Source: Myxococcus xanthus (GTDB lineage Bacteria > Myxococcota > Myxococcia > Myxococcales > Myxococcaceae). From it: a stretch of DNA of 64,000 bases. The translations under genes and the position numbers were made by a program. The notes below the pieces were generated by a model. The model was not told the DNA's origin. It saw only the letters and a program-made list of their open reading frames with translations, and ran no database searches. Within the stretch, counting starts at the first letter, position 1, and every line of letters starts with the position of its first letter. The stretch lies in assembly GCF_013116825.1 (NCBI RefSeq), contig NZ_JABFNS010000005.1:1-64000 (forward strand), read 5' to 3'. Shown here one piece after another: positions 52,901-59,533 of this stretch.

Positions 52901-54724
52901 CAGCGTCCGCTCTTCCGTCTGCACGGGACTGGGCAACGGCTCCGTGACGATGAGGGTCGGAGGCACACTGTTCGCGCGCACGTGGAGTGTCCGCGAGTCC
53001 GAGAGGTTGATCGCGTCCGTGACCACCAGGTTCAGCGTGTTGTTACCCTGCGTGAGGGAGTGGTCGACCTCGAACGAACCGTCCGGAGCGACCTGGACCG
53101 GCGCCCCGTTCAGCGTGAGCACCACTGGCGTCGTATCCGTCGCGGTGCCTCGCACCTTCACGGACGTGCCTCCGATGCGAGCCCCTTCGGAGGGGCTGGT
53201 CACCACCAGTCGCGGCGGCGTCGAATCCCGCAGCACCGTCACCGTGGAGGAACTCGCATTGCCTGCCGCGTCCATCGCCGTGACAACGAGTCGGTTGGCC
53301 CCTTCCGCCAGCGCGACCGTCCGCCGCCACAGGCCATCACCGCCGCGAACCAGTCCCTGCCCACCCACGCTCACGCTGGCGACGACGTTGAGCTCCGTCA
53401 CGGCGGCGACCAGCTCCACCTGGGCCTCCTGCGTGACGTGTCCCGAAACGGGCGACTGCACGACCAGCTCGGGCGGAACGGAGTCGATGGTGAAGTTCCG
53501 GTGCACCTCTTCGGAGTTGCCCGCGCGATCCACCGCGGTCACCGTCAGCACGTGCGGACCGTCGCCGGTAACTGTCCCACCGCTTTCAAAGGGCACGCCG
53601 TCCAGCGTGGCTGTCACCGTATCGAGGTGCGCATCCTCCACCGTGAAGGTCAGCACCACGGGGCCTCGGACGTACTGGCCTTCCGTGACTCCCGAAACCG
53701 TGATGACAGGCTTCTGATTGTCGAGCACCACGGCGCGGCACGAGCGCCGCACATTGCCGCACGCATCCCGGGCCGTCGTGACCAGGGCATTCTGCCCAGG
53801 CGTCAGGGGGACGGAAGCCGTCCACGTTCCACTCGTCAACGTCGCGGGAACACCATTCACCTCCACGCGCGTGACATCGTGCGCGGCGGAACCACTCACG
53901 TCCCACGGAGTGGCGGTCGCCAGGGTCCCAGCCTCCGGGGACGTCACCTCGAACTGTGGCGCGAGCGTATCGACATCCACCACTCGGACCCGAACCGATG
54001 GTCCCGGAGCTCCGGAGAGCTCGACCTTCAGCGTGTTCGCCGCCTGCAGGGGCACTTCCAGGACCCGCGGCTGTACAGGGCCCGTCTGGGGCGTGAGGCG
54101 CATGACGACGCGCTCGTTCAACACCACCTGCCCCATGAGGCCGCCGCTCGCTGGAGCCTCCACCACCAGGACGCCTTGCGCCCCCGCCCCGGCCGAATGG
54201 AAGCTGCGCGTCACGCGCGCGGGCGCGCCGCGCCCGCGTCCGACAGTTACATCGAGCAACGTGCATGCGAGCTGGTCGATGGGCGCCACGGAGGCCCGGG
54301 CCGTGCTGCCCCCCGTGGTTCTCACCTCCAGTGCATTGCTCGCGCTCAGCCACACGGGAACGGCCTTCAGCGCGATGCCGCTGCTGGCGGTGGCGACACG
54401 TTGTCCGTCGAGGAAGACCTCGGCGGTCCCTGCGGCGCCCTGCCCCAGCCCGTCACCGTGCTGGAGGGCCAGCAGGCCCCACTCACCGGCGTTCGCGGTG
54501 AACGACGCAGTCGCTGGGGCTCCGGTGGACTCAACGGGCGCCGCCAGCCACGCGGGTGCGTGGTCTACGGGCACCACGTCCGCGCAGACGTCCGCCTGCG
54601 CCGTGTCGGCGCTTTCAATCGCTGCGCTCACGGCCTTTGTGGCAGCCGCCTCGGTGGGACGGGCCTCCTGCGTGCACGCCGCAACCCAGAGCCCCAGCGC
54701 CAGCACCTGCAGCAACCGACTCAT
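40898..54724 (-). CDS. Giant Rhs-repeat lipoprotein with C-terminal HNH-like nuclease toxin
   Basis: The protein has 4608 residues. The ATG at 54724 (AGGGGG upstream) gives a lipoprotein signal ending in LWVAAC17; the frame upstream to 55537 is a shadow. Layout: Ig-like domains (about 250-980), a Big_5-like domain (TGVQPERGAINVKTDSLISV, near 985), a carboxypeptidase-regulatory-like domain (RGFVMDDSFQPLPGARV, near 1085), a long region of beta domains, a DUF6531-like entry (FARTYNNQSSRVGPTGVGWT, near 2460), then many RHS/YD repeats (about 2650-4230), and the core-closing motif GRFLSEDPVEALAY ... ANGNPLKYTDPDG (4255-4300). After it come a Pro-rich linker, a hydrophobic stretch (LIVSRVLGVALFFLTM), and the toxin: ADHLYPLNQ (Asp4509, His4510) with LPENFHGL and STNASKQD, an HNH/Endo VII-like pattern. 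It probably cuts nucleic acid in target cells. Confidence 0.9.
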   Translation of the reverse strand: MSRLLQVLALGLWVAACTQEARPTEAAATKAVSAAIESADTAQADVCADVVPVDHAPAWLAAPVESTGAPATASFTANAGEWGLLALQHGDGLGQGAAGTAEVFLDGQRVATASSGIALKAVPVWLSASNALEVRTTGGSTARASVAPIDQLACTLLDVTVGRGRGAPARVTRSFHSAGAGAQGVLVVEAPASGGLMGQVVLNERVVMRLTPQTGPVQPRVLEVPLQAANTLKVELSGAPGPSVRVRVVDVDTLAPQFEVTSPEAGTLATATPWDVSGSAAHDVTRVEVNGVPATLTSGTWTASVPLTPGQNALVTTARDACGNVRRSCRAVVLDNQKPVITVSGVTEGQYVRGPVVLTFTVEDAHLDTVTATLDGVPFESGGTVTGDGPHVLTVTAVDRAGNSEEVHRNFTIDSVPPELVVQSPVSGHVTQEAQVELVAAVTELNVVASVSVGGQGLVRGGDGLWRRTVALAEGANRLVVTAMDAAGNASSSTVTVLRDSTPPRLVVTSPSEGARIGGTSVKVRGTATDTTPVVLTLNGAPVQVAPDGSFEVDHSLTQGNNTLNLVVTDAINLSDSRTLHVRANSVPPTLIVTEPLPSPVQTEERTLTVRGTASAADSEDSVTVLVSGSLAAISDNGAFVRTVQLSPGHQTLRVVAMDGYGLQAEQTIDVTRVVTQPDGGLVDAGTDPDAGSRPDAGGEPQVDSGTSGSDAGTGSAAPVLRVDAPAPDAVLGGSSLAVIGQVEGGTLPLDVKINGVSATMMVRNFSQSLSLPEGEHTLNLVVTDAEGRSASTSRTVTVDRTVPSLVVTRPAASPITVSESPYLIQGTVGDTHLAGVMVQDVPVSVVGGSFSASVPLSRGQTVVSVVASDRAGNQERRELVLNVENAPPLITVLEPASGSEAASATVRVRARVVAFAALSEVRIGTGLATEESPGIYTAELPLALGENTLTVTATDARGFTGTNSVTVFYRDPATEPLVVTGVQPERGAINVKTDSLISVSFNKTATLESVREGFRVLHRGEPIPGGHSLAPGGQTATFIARSPLPESELLEVRVAGVAAAVGPGQSGEFRSALTVRRPLTRLRGFVMDDSFQPLPGARVVLETSGEAVRTGTDGNWALSTELSGPQVVRYEGGMTPEGRPLPTVRRLLTIPAEEETIDSPIVLTAVDTDSAVRVDTTAALHADFSSRHEGLVLDGFPSGAVETLLFEDGQTQGALTATRLETVSLPIKLESYSTPTAVWQIGPAGLRVQKPLLLQFPNVTAKGAGHYAVVLAHEPRNHTLARMGLARVSGDGRFVRTETPLDVRSVEVIGYMMLTDEQDEIVAQALASMGGQGTSSDDGGVQGSLFPGRLPSRPMGPLWKQALDAFLGEAHAQFLLGPQVYAPLDSSIQNQVPAAIVGALRAPEDRQIHVGLSEATRTFIAVPRQVTLPYRLPVSMQVTRVSAGVSAGRIDAFLFAKKEGGAEIAPPAGEAWATSSNHDTQTEVSLTGNIELSQGTTFVSLVGRMGSERHTYALRVQTVPAGTDGGTSVDAGTEADAGSGAGLHRLVFTLDEEITAGAAEMHSVVRFPGMKVTVTGPGPVMSGETGPTGEYGIPVSVASGDGMGIACADVPLGSRPLLGRDTATGAPVVQSIVTASYPTCSATFEASAGRQTRADILVDARLIHGALHFVDREGQPLRHDCQANASSEYSLDAGAYVSIANADIPKTEVHFFREDDLTRPVAQFTVGVPDTECSPASQGQMNPQGRYSRVRMGPTTPFKRVIRERCRELNPALIQDPSAPAPRQLNEADRAFYETECRDNHTNFLRLKAGEPLVVVAVNHATGHTGMTRLPIPPLSKKQLDEEGRCAEDEELGPLTVVEFGQTVKLSRCSVAQLGIEAPVFLFPPEIDVRIWRSAEAGGIQQDLPPTLVRHGGAATTRDNYVHLDTHWRVRTMAPVEWRSEDGGVRTSPIDAGLPPDRVDGGVSQCGAGSGPDGGANPNCTPNVLRDVGISGVLLETCSEYGPGAAASATKQAACLRSQDLQDVPAGVPPLAGRVVRVTDSAMEQPEVTQFAVVPGRGSGALQAAMRIMGADGQQMTVGSLPRANFYLHVVGHQVFPRDLDGDGVLAPSERNSSPPDFTESEEVDLPGMPSRALGLKNVYSSMDPDGFRVLRYDRDREHEFRVLDLTNPRVVAQNSVGQRDVGSGESTEAALDDLAYRFLAALLEPDDPGRAGTLTGDYVVRFGSDQYGVECDVSFDDGALVGSCDNEFIDDVLAANDILYMELYLSGNAENVLYRFNLMGVSPRVDLLKAGSSFTAQRSVEVDDQGHAVLDRPVSTPAVARFALDPGVIHRGRVKVCTSETCAADSLLKQADIEMLGNGAYQVQGETGTAQQKLEQLDEMGLNAARFFHLPIPAHLVAMPGALDPGTRFYLIQEIELPEPRRLVQRLGRPRGSFEGANARAPGQATIQGINVADGHLAFEHEDFAVPQMAEMVRFARTYNNQSSRVGPTGVGWTHNYEGYVQEEKAGRYTVVLAGQAYDVPLCGAIDEEASTATDCATDRSHGLDVKLVKRDGLNVVEVKTPEGVVYEFGTLARGSSTKTRRRWLLDRFHDGRGREGDEGWTKLTYRAEDTLLDTVERSPGKLRLKFDYETIDVANPAIAYRLRNLSRNQGFKLLKSVELILVSGEDVLHSLDFGHDTRGNLARVTRTSIPLPSATPGTSSSATQSWEYTYLPLPASVSGHKQWLASNELETAKYLLSPPLGGERKIQWKATYGRTAAQGTYAHVDVREVVTSVHGTGMPSPGWRIVAPDSGTRKIHRPDGVEVTLQLNAYGNTNTVRAPELGPSTMAWGSDARGGPVQMEVSVSPLGRSIRNEHNSRMQLDRRLLEQSPPNSIPVPGIGNSTELWSVQSRHEVTGRVASMSVLKAGTQQAAVTTPLSNAGDSMGVTISDTSFGIAYTASQFPDPDGVIVEGTDPADNTVTHSGHETQPLGLPTLVTVTHPAHGTGTPTGGLLRYSVAYTYDDLGNRVSEFNETTGAQVELTYDAVGRVLTRTVAGHPPQEWSYSYELGDDELTVTESLPLGHWGRTQIRKTVTQEGLKREETVHYGRDNQPATVSYTGYLGTQLRSFRDERGKLHELVYDSAGRLTGERVEKISLYTYALDEDGKIIEETDSNGLRTRIGYDALGRAVRWEYESKINDPGCPGHCSFSDVETVVLNASGAVVERTFGSLKDGSTPRPHILESTVDALGRERSVASRVDSHGGINSRTEYDAVGRVTLREDRETGLRDIYVYADAMGRLTRHERTVQSVHGTRTLIETRAYSDSSSGTTTLVVTRNLNGTDEGADRQEVRTFTVDTLGRARTMQETVDGQLALHSWTYDTLGRRVEYTDPSAHSRKTKWEYDSSGNLLKVSTPSTGTTEYYPDEQGRIRRKIGPRENELSTMHYDSLGRIEYRTQALHEGGPDGAQSEWRYEYLGNGVEKELGPHSTVISRTLNARGLTEEEVWEQWGAARTVRTRYDGFWVKRRESTEGESRQLIERDSANGLDDRGRTRNEVETWASLGRGYRYETNTLWSARESTATESWKWGSNELGTRTVSIQVDSLGNTVLRAQGGGTDQWDYYADGKPIWALPHGFDASQALTSWRYDTSGRVKETRFGAEQTTFGYYADGLLQAVLTPDQRIRTLTYNARGLLDSESYGRGSDTRNTHYAAYDGAGNPTEVWHAATSNTDRSIWNYQYGPKGELLQVFNSDLGTFRYSYDALGRLHSVAPPTGAATVASEFNYDSLGRERSRRRGASTWTTNWKDGVSETVNALNERVERAYDGRGRIVHEAFKAGDAQIDAAGNLRVVKDLESVDYTYDGADRLRRAVEHRGSDAITSRSDYDARDRLAVSTRGSTSINYTYHDSGTIKSIHSPAGVVKYDVDELQRPTTVTLDDGSALSVEWEPGGRQVAMLGNSTLRHSYCYDARDRLSSVTHGEEQENCNSLSNSPRLRYSYTYDNRDNRTTEVVRREGAGEDETTEYGYDKADRLTGVRYPDNVSTLYRLHPDGSRWQEKHASGYTGTLGPNGFDDIELPLRHWDYHYDSLGGLNEIKARSADTMQGQAEADQSIVKYKTDATGRLVRKQHGSSVQTMHFDAAGRLVEIIALDEELRRSTFQYDHAGLRRTKTAGIATKKYIWGRGELIEEETLGGDTKLYQRIAGVVVAVGEQRILQDGLGSAVGWLDIAGTISPRKFDAWGNHRGEGAPPAFGSEELGFAGHSFDPDSGFTYSQQRWLETSTGRFLSEDPVEALAYISNPVGMQPWLYANGNPLKYTDPDGRQAAGLSGPGGRQPIPPSMIRPPSDPTPHSPPTTATRAPPRPTLVGGKPSVGPSLGPLIVSRVLGVALFFLTMPSDSGSNQEWPNARIVCTLDGGCTRVEAPGAPDGSPRIAPSATPQSVPFADGPAAVVVPFADPAGDSALYEDPGIQDVTPLSMAGDDDGASGAKVDRAIYKSLRKKSPSKAIRKLVNSGDGPKLDPVYGYEVEKYEADHLYPLNQIVEEEGFGDLTDAEMLSVVNLPENFHGLGKSTNASKQDLTFKEWPGHSVLGPVPADAKKKMIELEETGKAAVKAKIKEYIDAKKTTDDGAKK

Positions 54725-54947
54725 CCGACGCCCCCTCTTCGTACTGCCATAACGAAATCGCACACCGCGAGGTGACACGCGACCCACGGCCCCCAACGCC
54801 GTATCGCACCCGCCGTCTCTGCTCGAAGGGGGCGTACCGCCCACCGCTTGCAGGCACCCGGCCTGGGGACGCGCATCCCGCGCCCCGATGGAGGTACTTC
54901 GCTGCATGTGTGAACCGAGACTCATCGTGGCACCCTCGCCCATTCCC
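54725..54947. other. Gap between the two rhs genes
   Basis: These 223 bp are the only real gap in the toxin gene string. No reading frame with a start signal is seen on the minus strand. AGGGGG near 54730-54740 is the ribosome site of the downstream rhs gene. A small CACC-TCGC-GGTG stem lies near 54765-54777. A promoter is possible but no clear box pair was found, so the downstream toxin gene may or may not have its own start. Confidence 0.5.
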
Positions 54948-57900
54948 CTACCGTGTCGTCCCAAGCGTCTTCCCACCCGCGCCATCACGCGCCAGGGCTG
55001 GGAGCAACTCCACGTCATGTGCTGGCTGCGCCCCCAGCGTTGCCCCAGGTACCGGCTGGCTGCTCCTCGGCGTTGCCTTGGGGAATCCCACCTGCCGCTC
55101 GAGCTCCGTGGAGAGGCTCCGCAGCGGGTTGTTCTGGGCGAAGAGATAGGGCCCGACGCTTTGGCCCTGGAGCGCGTTCCAGACGATGAACTCCGGGTCC
55201 AGAACCCGGGGATCGGGCTCGAAGTAGCGCCCCACGTTCGGGTCGTAGGATCGGAGCCCATCGTCGAACAGGTCGGTCTCGGTGTCGTAGTACTGCCCCA
55301 CCCTTCGAAGTGCCGTCCAGAACGGCGAGGCACCACTCTCGAAGCGACGGTATTCATACGCGGGCATGGCGACTCCGCGCTTTCTCGCGCCGCCAGGACA
55401 GGTACAGGTCGGCGGGACACCCGCGTCCGCGCCACAGGTGGCCGCATCACAGGTCGTGTTGGAGACGAACTGGACGGCCACTTCACCGTTCGTGGCCTCG
55501 ACCCAGTCACTCCAGACCATGCCCCGGTTGACGCCACTGTAGGGCCCCGCGAGCTGAACCCCCGTGCTTCCGTCCTTGAGAAAGACGTAGTCGTGCGTCG
55601 GCTCGGTGTCGATGAGGCTGAACAGAACGCGCTGCTGAAGCTTCAGCGAGGCACTCCGGGCCGGTTGCTGAAACCGGGTCAACTCCTGGTCGAGTCCGTC
55701 CGCATAGGGATTCGCCGACATCGCGTAGTGACCCACCCGATTGACATGTCCCAGCGGACCGTACTCCCCCGTTCCCGTGACACGCCCATCCGCATCCAGC
55801 ACGACCACGGGCCTTCCCGCATGGTCCGTGACGATGAAGTAGAGGCCGCAAGCGGCAGGGTCGGCATTGCGTGAGCACTCTGGAGACGCATCCGAAAGGC
55901 GCGTCCATTGCGGCGTGAACTTGCCGCGCACCACGGCGACAGGCCGCCCCCCGAGCCACACATAGTCATCTTCAATGAAGTAATTGACCGGTGCGAGGAT
56001 GCGATCGTTGCCGCGATCCGACAACAACTGGCCCCGAACGTCGTAGAAGAATTCATCACGGACGCCGGTGGGATAGTCCTTGAGCCGCCGCCGGTCGAAC
56101 GCGTCATGAAAATACACATAGTACGAAGCCGTCCAGGCCACGCTCATGGACCGCATGTGCGAATCCCGGACCCCGTTCGCTGGATACAGATTCAGATGAT
56201 TGTATCCATCGCCCTGCGTGAACCGACTCGTACTCTTGCGGTCCACGGCCCCGTTTGCGTGGTAGCTAAAGTTCTCGGCGAACGCAGGCCCGGGCCCCGA
56301 GTTTACAAGGAGCAGATGATCCGGGGCCTGGCCTTCATGATAGATGGTCGTCCCGAGGTGGCCCGCTTCCGTGGTGGAAGCACGATTGCCGCGTCGGTCG
56401 TAGGCATATGCTAGTGAGGAATACGCCCCGCCCGACGCCGTGGTGTTTCCAGAGGGGCGCATGGCGCTTTTGAGGCGCAACGTCCTGTCGTAGGTGAACT
56501 CCTCCGTTTGCGCTGCCTCGGAGCTCAACAGGCACGTATCCATCCGGCGAACCAGGTCCGCATCCCAGGTGTAGGTCCTGCGGTACACGTCACCGGTACC
56601 CAGGCCAGGGCTCATCGACCCGGTCGAGACGCGCAACGAGCGGATGCGCCCGGTCAGGTCCGTCGAGGCCATTGACGGGGGCGTCTCCGCGCAGGCGGCC
56701 ACGGATGACGCCGGGGCCACGGACGCATCATCCCCCAGCATGTACTCCACGGAGCGGAGCACGTCGGACCGGACATGGTGCTGCTGGTAGCCGCGCAGCC
56801 CACCGTACGGCTCCCATAGGACACCACTGATGATCCGCTGGGTGTGCCACTCAGTACCGTCGTGGCTTGTCACATCCACGGCCGAGATACGATCGGTTCC
56901 CGCGCCGCCCCCGTACACGTACGTCACCACCCGTCCATGCGGGTACGTGATGGACGCGAGGTTGCCGTTTAGCGTGTGGCTGTAGTGCGTGTCCGGGTTG
57001 AGGTCGAGCCCCTGCCCGCATCCGGTCGCGTTGGCCCGGACTCGCATCTCACGAAACACCCGTCCCAGGCGGTCATACTGATACCACGTGCGCCCAAAGG
57101 TGTCTTCACTGTAGCGAAGACGTCCCAGGCTATTGAGTTGCGTCGCACAGCCGGGCGGTGGTGTTCCTTCGTTGTCGTAACCCAGTTTGTAGTGCGTGAA
57201 TGGCAAGGCTACGCCGGGATACTGGGCTTGGGTCATGACGAGCCGGGAGAGATGGTCGTACGTAAAGAGGAGTGGCCTCTCCGCGAGCGGAGCAATCTCC
57301 ACGGCCTTGTTGCCGAACGCATCGTAGGCATAGCGCATGGGGCCCTTCAGGTGGGATGCCGTCGCCCCCACGAGGTTCCCGAAATCGTCATACGTGAAGG
57401 CGCTCGCGGGTTGCGTGCACGACTCGAAAGTGTCGCCGCCAAGGCACCCGGCCTTGAGTGACTGGATGTTGCCATGGGCGTCGTAGCGCAGCAGGGTCCG
57501 TTGCCCTTGTCCATCCGCGGGAAACTCGTCCAGGCGCTCAAGGCGGTTGGCGCGGTCGTAGGTCAGCGCGGCACACGCCGGCGATGCAGGATGCCCGTTG
57601 GGGGCCGCGGCACACCAGGCCGGGGGCGCATTGAAGGCATGGCCGACCCCGGTCAGGTTGTCCGCGCCATCAAAGGAGCGTGCACGGGTATAGCTGCCAG
57701 GACCGACGCCCCATTTTTCATGTGTCAGCCGGAGATGGGCGTCCGAGGCGAACGAACGGACACGTCGGGCGACACCTGGGGCCTCCAGGAACCGCTCTTC
57801 CTTGAGGGAGCCGTCCGGCCAGTACGTGAACGTGACCTTCTCCGACCACGAGGCACCGGCCATATCCGCCGCACGGGCCTTCCACTGGAGCAAGCCCGTG

Positions 57901-59087
57901 GAGGTTCCGCCACTGCACGCACCGGAAGGCGTCCCCGTTCGGTAGCAGAACACCTCGTAGTTGCCTTCGGGCTGCTGAACCCATGAAAGACGCCCGGCGT
58001 CGTACCCGTAGCGGGTCACCACGTCCACCTGCCCCGCCGTACGCACCGCCTGCGACGTCAGGTGGGGGCCATCCCAGGTCAACACGGTCGTCACGCCGCT
58101 GGCGTCAACGCGCTCCGTGATGTTCCCGGCAACATCGTAGGCATTGAACTGAGTGACGAGCGGCGTGCTGGCGGCGCCAGCGGGGAATCGCGATTCACGC
58201 ATGAGCCGGTTCTTGCGGAAGCCGGTCGTCTCGGAGTCGGCCCAGTAGAAGTACTGCGTGAGCGGAGAGGCGCCGGCCGCGGGGCAATCCGTGGCGGCCT
58301 CGCTCTCCACCCAGCAAGGACCATGGACCTCGAGAACCCGGCCTAGCGGGTCCGGAGTCTCATCTCCCGTGCGCTGGACGAAGTAGAACGTCCCGATCCA
58401 CCGCTTTCGCGAGGTCCAGGCCAGGGTGCTGCGGTCCATGTCCCAGGTCCACCCCGACTGAATGGTGGCCACCCGGCGGCCCGAAGCGTTGTATCGATGA
58501 AACGTCCGGGCCCGCTCACCGGCGCTACCCAAGAGACTCGCTTTCTCGATGGACGCCAGTTGCTGCTGCCCACCGGGCCCGTAGCTGTACGTGAAGAACT
58601 CCTCACTCAGGGCGCCGGTGCCCGTCATGTCCTGAGCACCGCGCAGGACCGTCGTCTTCTCCAGCGTCATGGCGGAGGCGCCGGTGCCTGCCCCAGGCGG
58701 CGCATGGACGTAGACCTCCCAGGCATCCCGCTTGTTCTTGGCGGCGCGCTCATAGGCCGGCGACGTCTCGGTCGCGCACGCCCATTCGTGGCGCACGCTT
58801 CCCGGGCTGCATGCGCCGGCCACGTCACATGAGTCCACCGTTTGGTAGACGCGGGGCACGCCCCCGGCCTCCGGGCCGGGCAGTGAGGTGTAGACCCGTG
58901 AAAACGACGCAGGCGACTCCTGCCCGTTTCCGCGGCCCGCCAAGGACTCCGTCACCGCCTGTGACCACGGTTCTGAGCCGCAGCAGTCACTGCCGGGCAG
59001 GCACAGGCTCTGGGCGATAGCGCTCGCGGGCAACAGGAGGAACACCATGCCCAGGAACGAAACGGAAGGACGTATGTACGGCTTCAT
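54948..59087 (-). CDS. Secreted Rhs/YD-repeat protein without a toxin tip
   Basis: The protein has 1379 residues. The ATG at 59087 (GGAG upstream, 4-bp overlap with the previous gene) gives a signal peptide (MKPYIRPSVSFLGMVFLLLP ... AIAQ). Most of the protein is YD repeats (RYDAHGNIQSLKAG, YDRANRLERLDEF, YDRRGNRAS and many others), then the Rhs closing motif YYDTETDLFDDGLRSYDPNVG with RYFEPDPRVLDPE and PYLFAQNNPLRSLS. The usual end of the core, NPLxYxDPxG, is replaced by NPLRSLS, and only about 50 low-complexity Pro/Ala residues follow. No toxin domain or immunity gene follows, so it is either a toxin-less scaffold or a decayed toxin. A signal-peptidase I site is more likely than lipidation. 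Confidence 0.9.
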   Translation of the reverse strand: MKPYIRPSVSFLGMVFLLLPASAIAQSLCLPGSDCCGSEPWSQAVTESLAGRGNGQESPASFSRVYTSLPGPEAGGVPRVYQTVDSCDVAGACSPGSVRHEWACATETSPAYERAAKNKRDAWEVYVHAPPGAGTGASAMTLEKTTVLRGAQDMTGTGALSEEFFTYSYGPGGQQQLASIEKASLLGSAGERARTFHRYNASGRRVATIQSGWTWDMDRSTLAWTSRKRWIGTFYFVQRTGDETPDPLGRVLEVHGPCWVESEAATDCPAAGASPLTQYFYWADSETTGFRKNRLMRESRFPAGAASTPLVTQFNAYDVAGNITERVDASGVTTVLTWDGPHLTSQAVRTAGQVDVVTRYGYDAGRLSWVQQPEGNYEVFCYRTGTPSGACSGGTSTGLLQWKARAADMAGASWSEKVTFTYWPDGSLKEERFLEAPGVARRVRSFASDAHLRLTHEKWGVGPGSYTRARSFDGADNLTGVGHAFNAPPAWCAAAPNGHPASPACAALTYDRANRLERLDEFPADGQGQRTLLRYDAHGNIQSLKAGCLGGDTFESCTQPASAFTYDDFGNLVGATASHLKGPMRYAYDAFGNKAVEIAPLAERPLLFTYDHLSRLVMTQAQYPGVALPFTHYKLGYDNEGTPPPGCATQLNSLGRLRYSEDTFGRTWYQYDRLGRVFREMRVRANATGCGQGLDLNPDTHYSHTLNGNLASITYPHGRVVTYVYGGGAGTDRISAVDVTSHDGTEWHTQRIISGVLWEPYGGLRGYQQHHVRSDVLRSVEYMLGDDASVAPASSVAACAETPPSMASTDLTGRIRSLRVSTGSMSPGLGTGDVYRRTYTWDADLVRRMDTCLLSSEAAQTEEFTYDRTLRLKSAMRPSGNTTASGGAYSSLAYAYDRRGNRASTTEAGHLGTTIYHEGQAPDHLLLVNSGPGPAFAENFSYHANGAVDRKSTSRFTQGDGYNHLNLYPANGVRDSHMRSMSVAWTASYYVYFHDAFDRRRLKDYPTGVRDEFFYDVRGQLLSDRGNDRILAPVNYFIEDDYVWLGGRPVAVVRGKFTPQWTRLSDASPECSRNADPAACGLYFIVTDHAGRPVVVLDADGRVTGTGEYGPLGHVNRVGHYAMSANPYADGLDQELTRFQQPARSASLKLQQRVLFSLIDTEPTHDYVFLKDGSTGVQLAGPYSGVNRGMVWSDWVEATNGEVAVQFVSNTTCDAATCGADAGVPPTCTCPGGARKRGVAMPAYEYRRFESGASPFWTALRRVGQYYDTETDLFDDGLRSYDPNVGRYFEPDPRVLDPEFIVWNALQGQSVGPYLFAQNNPLRSLSTELERQVGFPKATPRSSQPVPGATLGAQPAHDVELLPALARDGAGGKTLGTTR

Positions 59088-59533
59088 CGAGGCTCCGCGA
59101 CGGCGCCCGTCCAGCCCTCGGGCGGGACGCACACCTGCCCTCCGGCGGAAGGATGAATCTGGATGCAACCCCAGGTCTTCGGGCAGTCGTTCTCACTGCT
59201 GCATTGCTGGCTGCAGAAATAGTCCGTGTCGAGCCGCGGCCCCGCCCGCAGACAAAGTCGGGAGAGACACTCGGACTCGCCACCCGCGGCACAGCGCTCA
59301 CCAAGCGCCTTGGTTCGCTGCTTGGCCGGCACGAACTGGTGGTCCGGCTGTACGATGGGAGCAGGCGTAGGCGCTTCCGTCTGCGATTCAGTGCTGGGAA
59401 CGGGCTGCTCACTGCAGCCAGCCCCCCACGTCAAGACCAAGCCAAGACCCAAACGCAGCAGCGGCACTCGGACCGTCATGACGGGCTGCCAAAAGGGACC
59501 CCACACGCCATGGCGCGTTCGCGACGAGGTCAT
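59084..59533 (-). CDS. Small Cys-rich lipoprotein
   Basis: The predicted protein has 149 residues. The ATG at 59533 is chosen because AGGGGGAG lies just upstream and because it couples with the stop of the previous gene; an internal ATG at 59479 has a poor ribosome site. The signal ends in LVLTWGAGC (Cys40 lipidated). The mature part has about ten cysteines in the pattern ERCAAGGESECLSRLC ... FCSQQCSSENDCP ... GCIQ ... VCVPP, a disulfide-rich module common in myxobacterial surface proteins. Position between a parvulin-type foldase and an Rhs protein suggests an accessory envelope role. Function unknown. Confidence 0.8.
   Translation of the reverse strand: MTSSRTRHGVWGPFWQPVMTVRVPLLRLGLGLVLTWGAGCSEQPVPSTESQTEAPTPAPIVQPDHQFVPAKQRTKALGERCAAGGESECLSRLCLRAGPRLDTDYFCSQQCSSENDCPKTWGCIQIHPSAGGQVCVPPEGWTGAVAEPR

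Noticed and set aside
54725-55537. N-terminal extension of the large Rhs gene
   Set aside because: The extra 271 codons run antiparallel in a different frame over the end of the upstream rhs gene and destroy the clear lipoprotein start at 54724.
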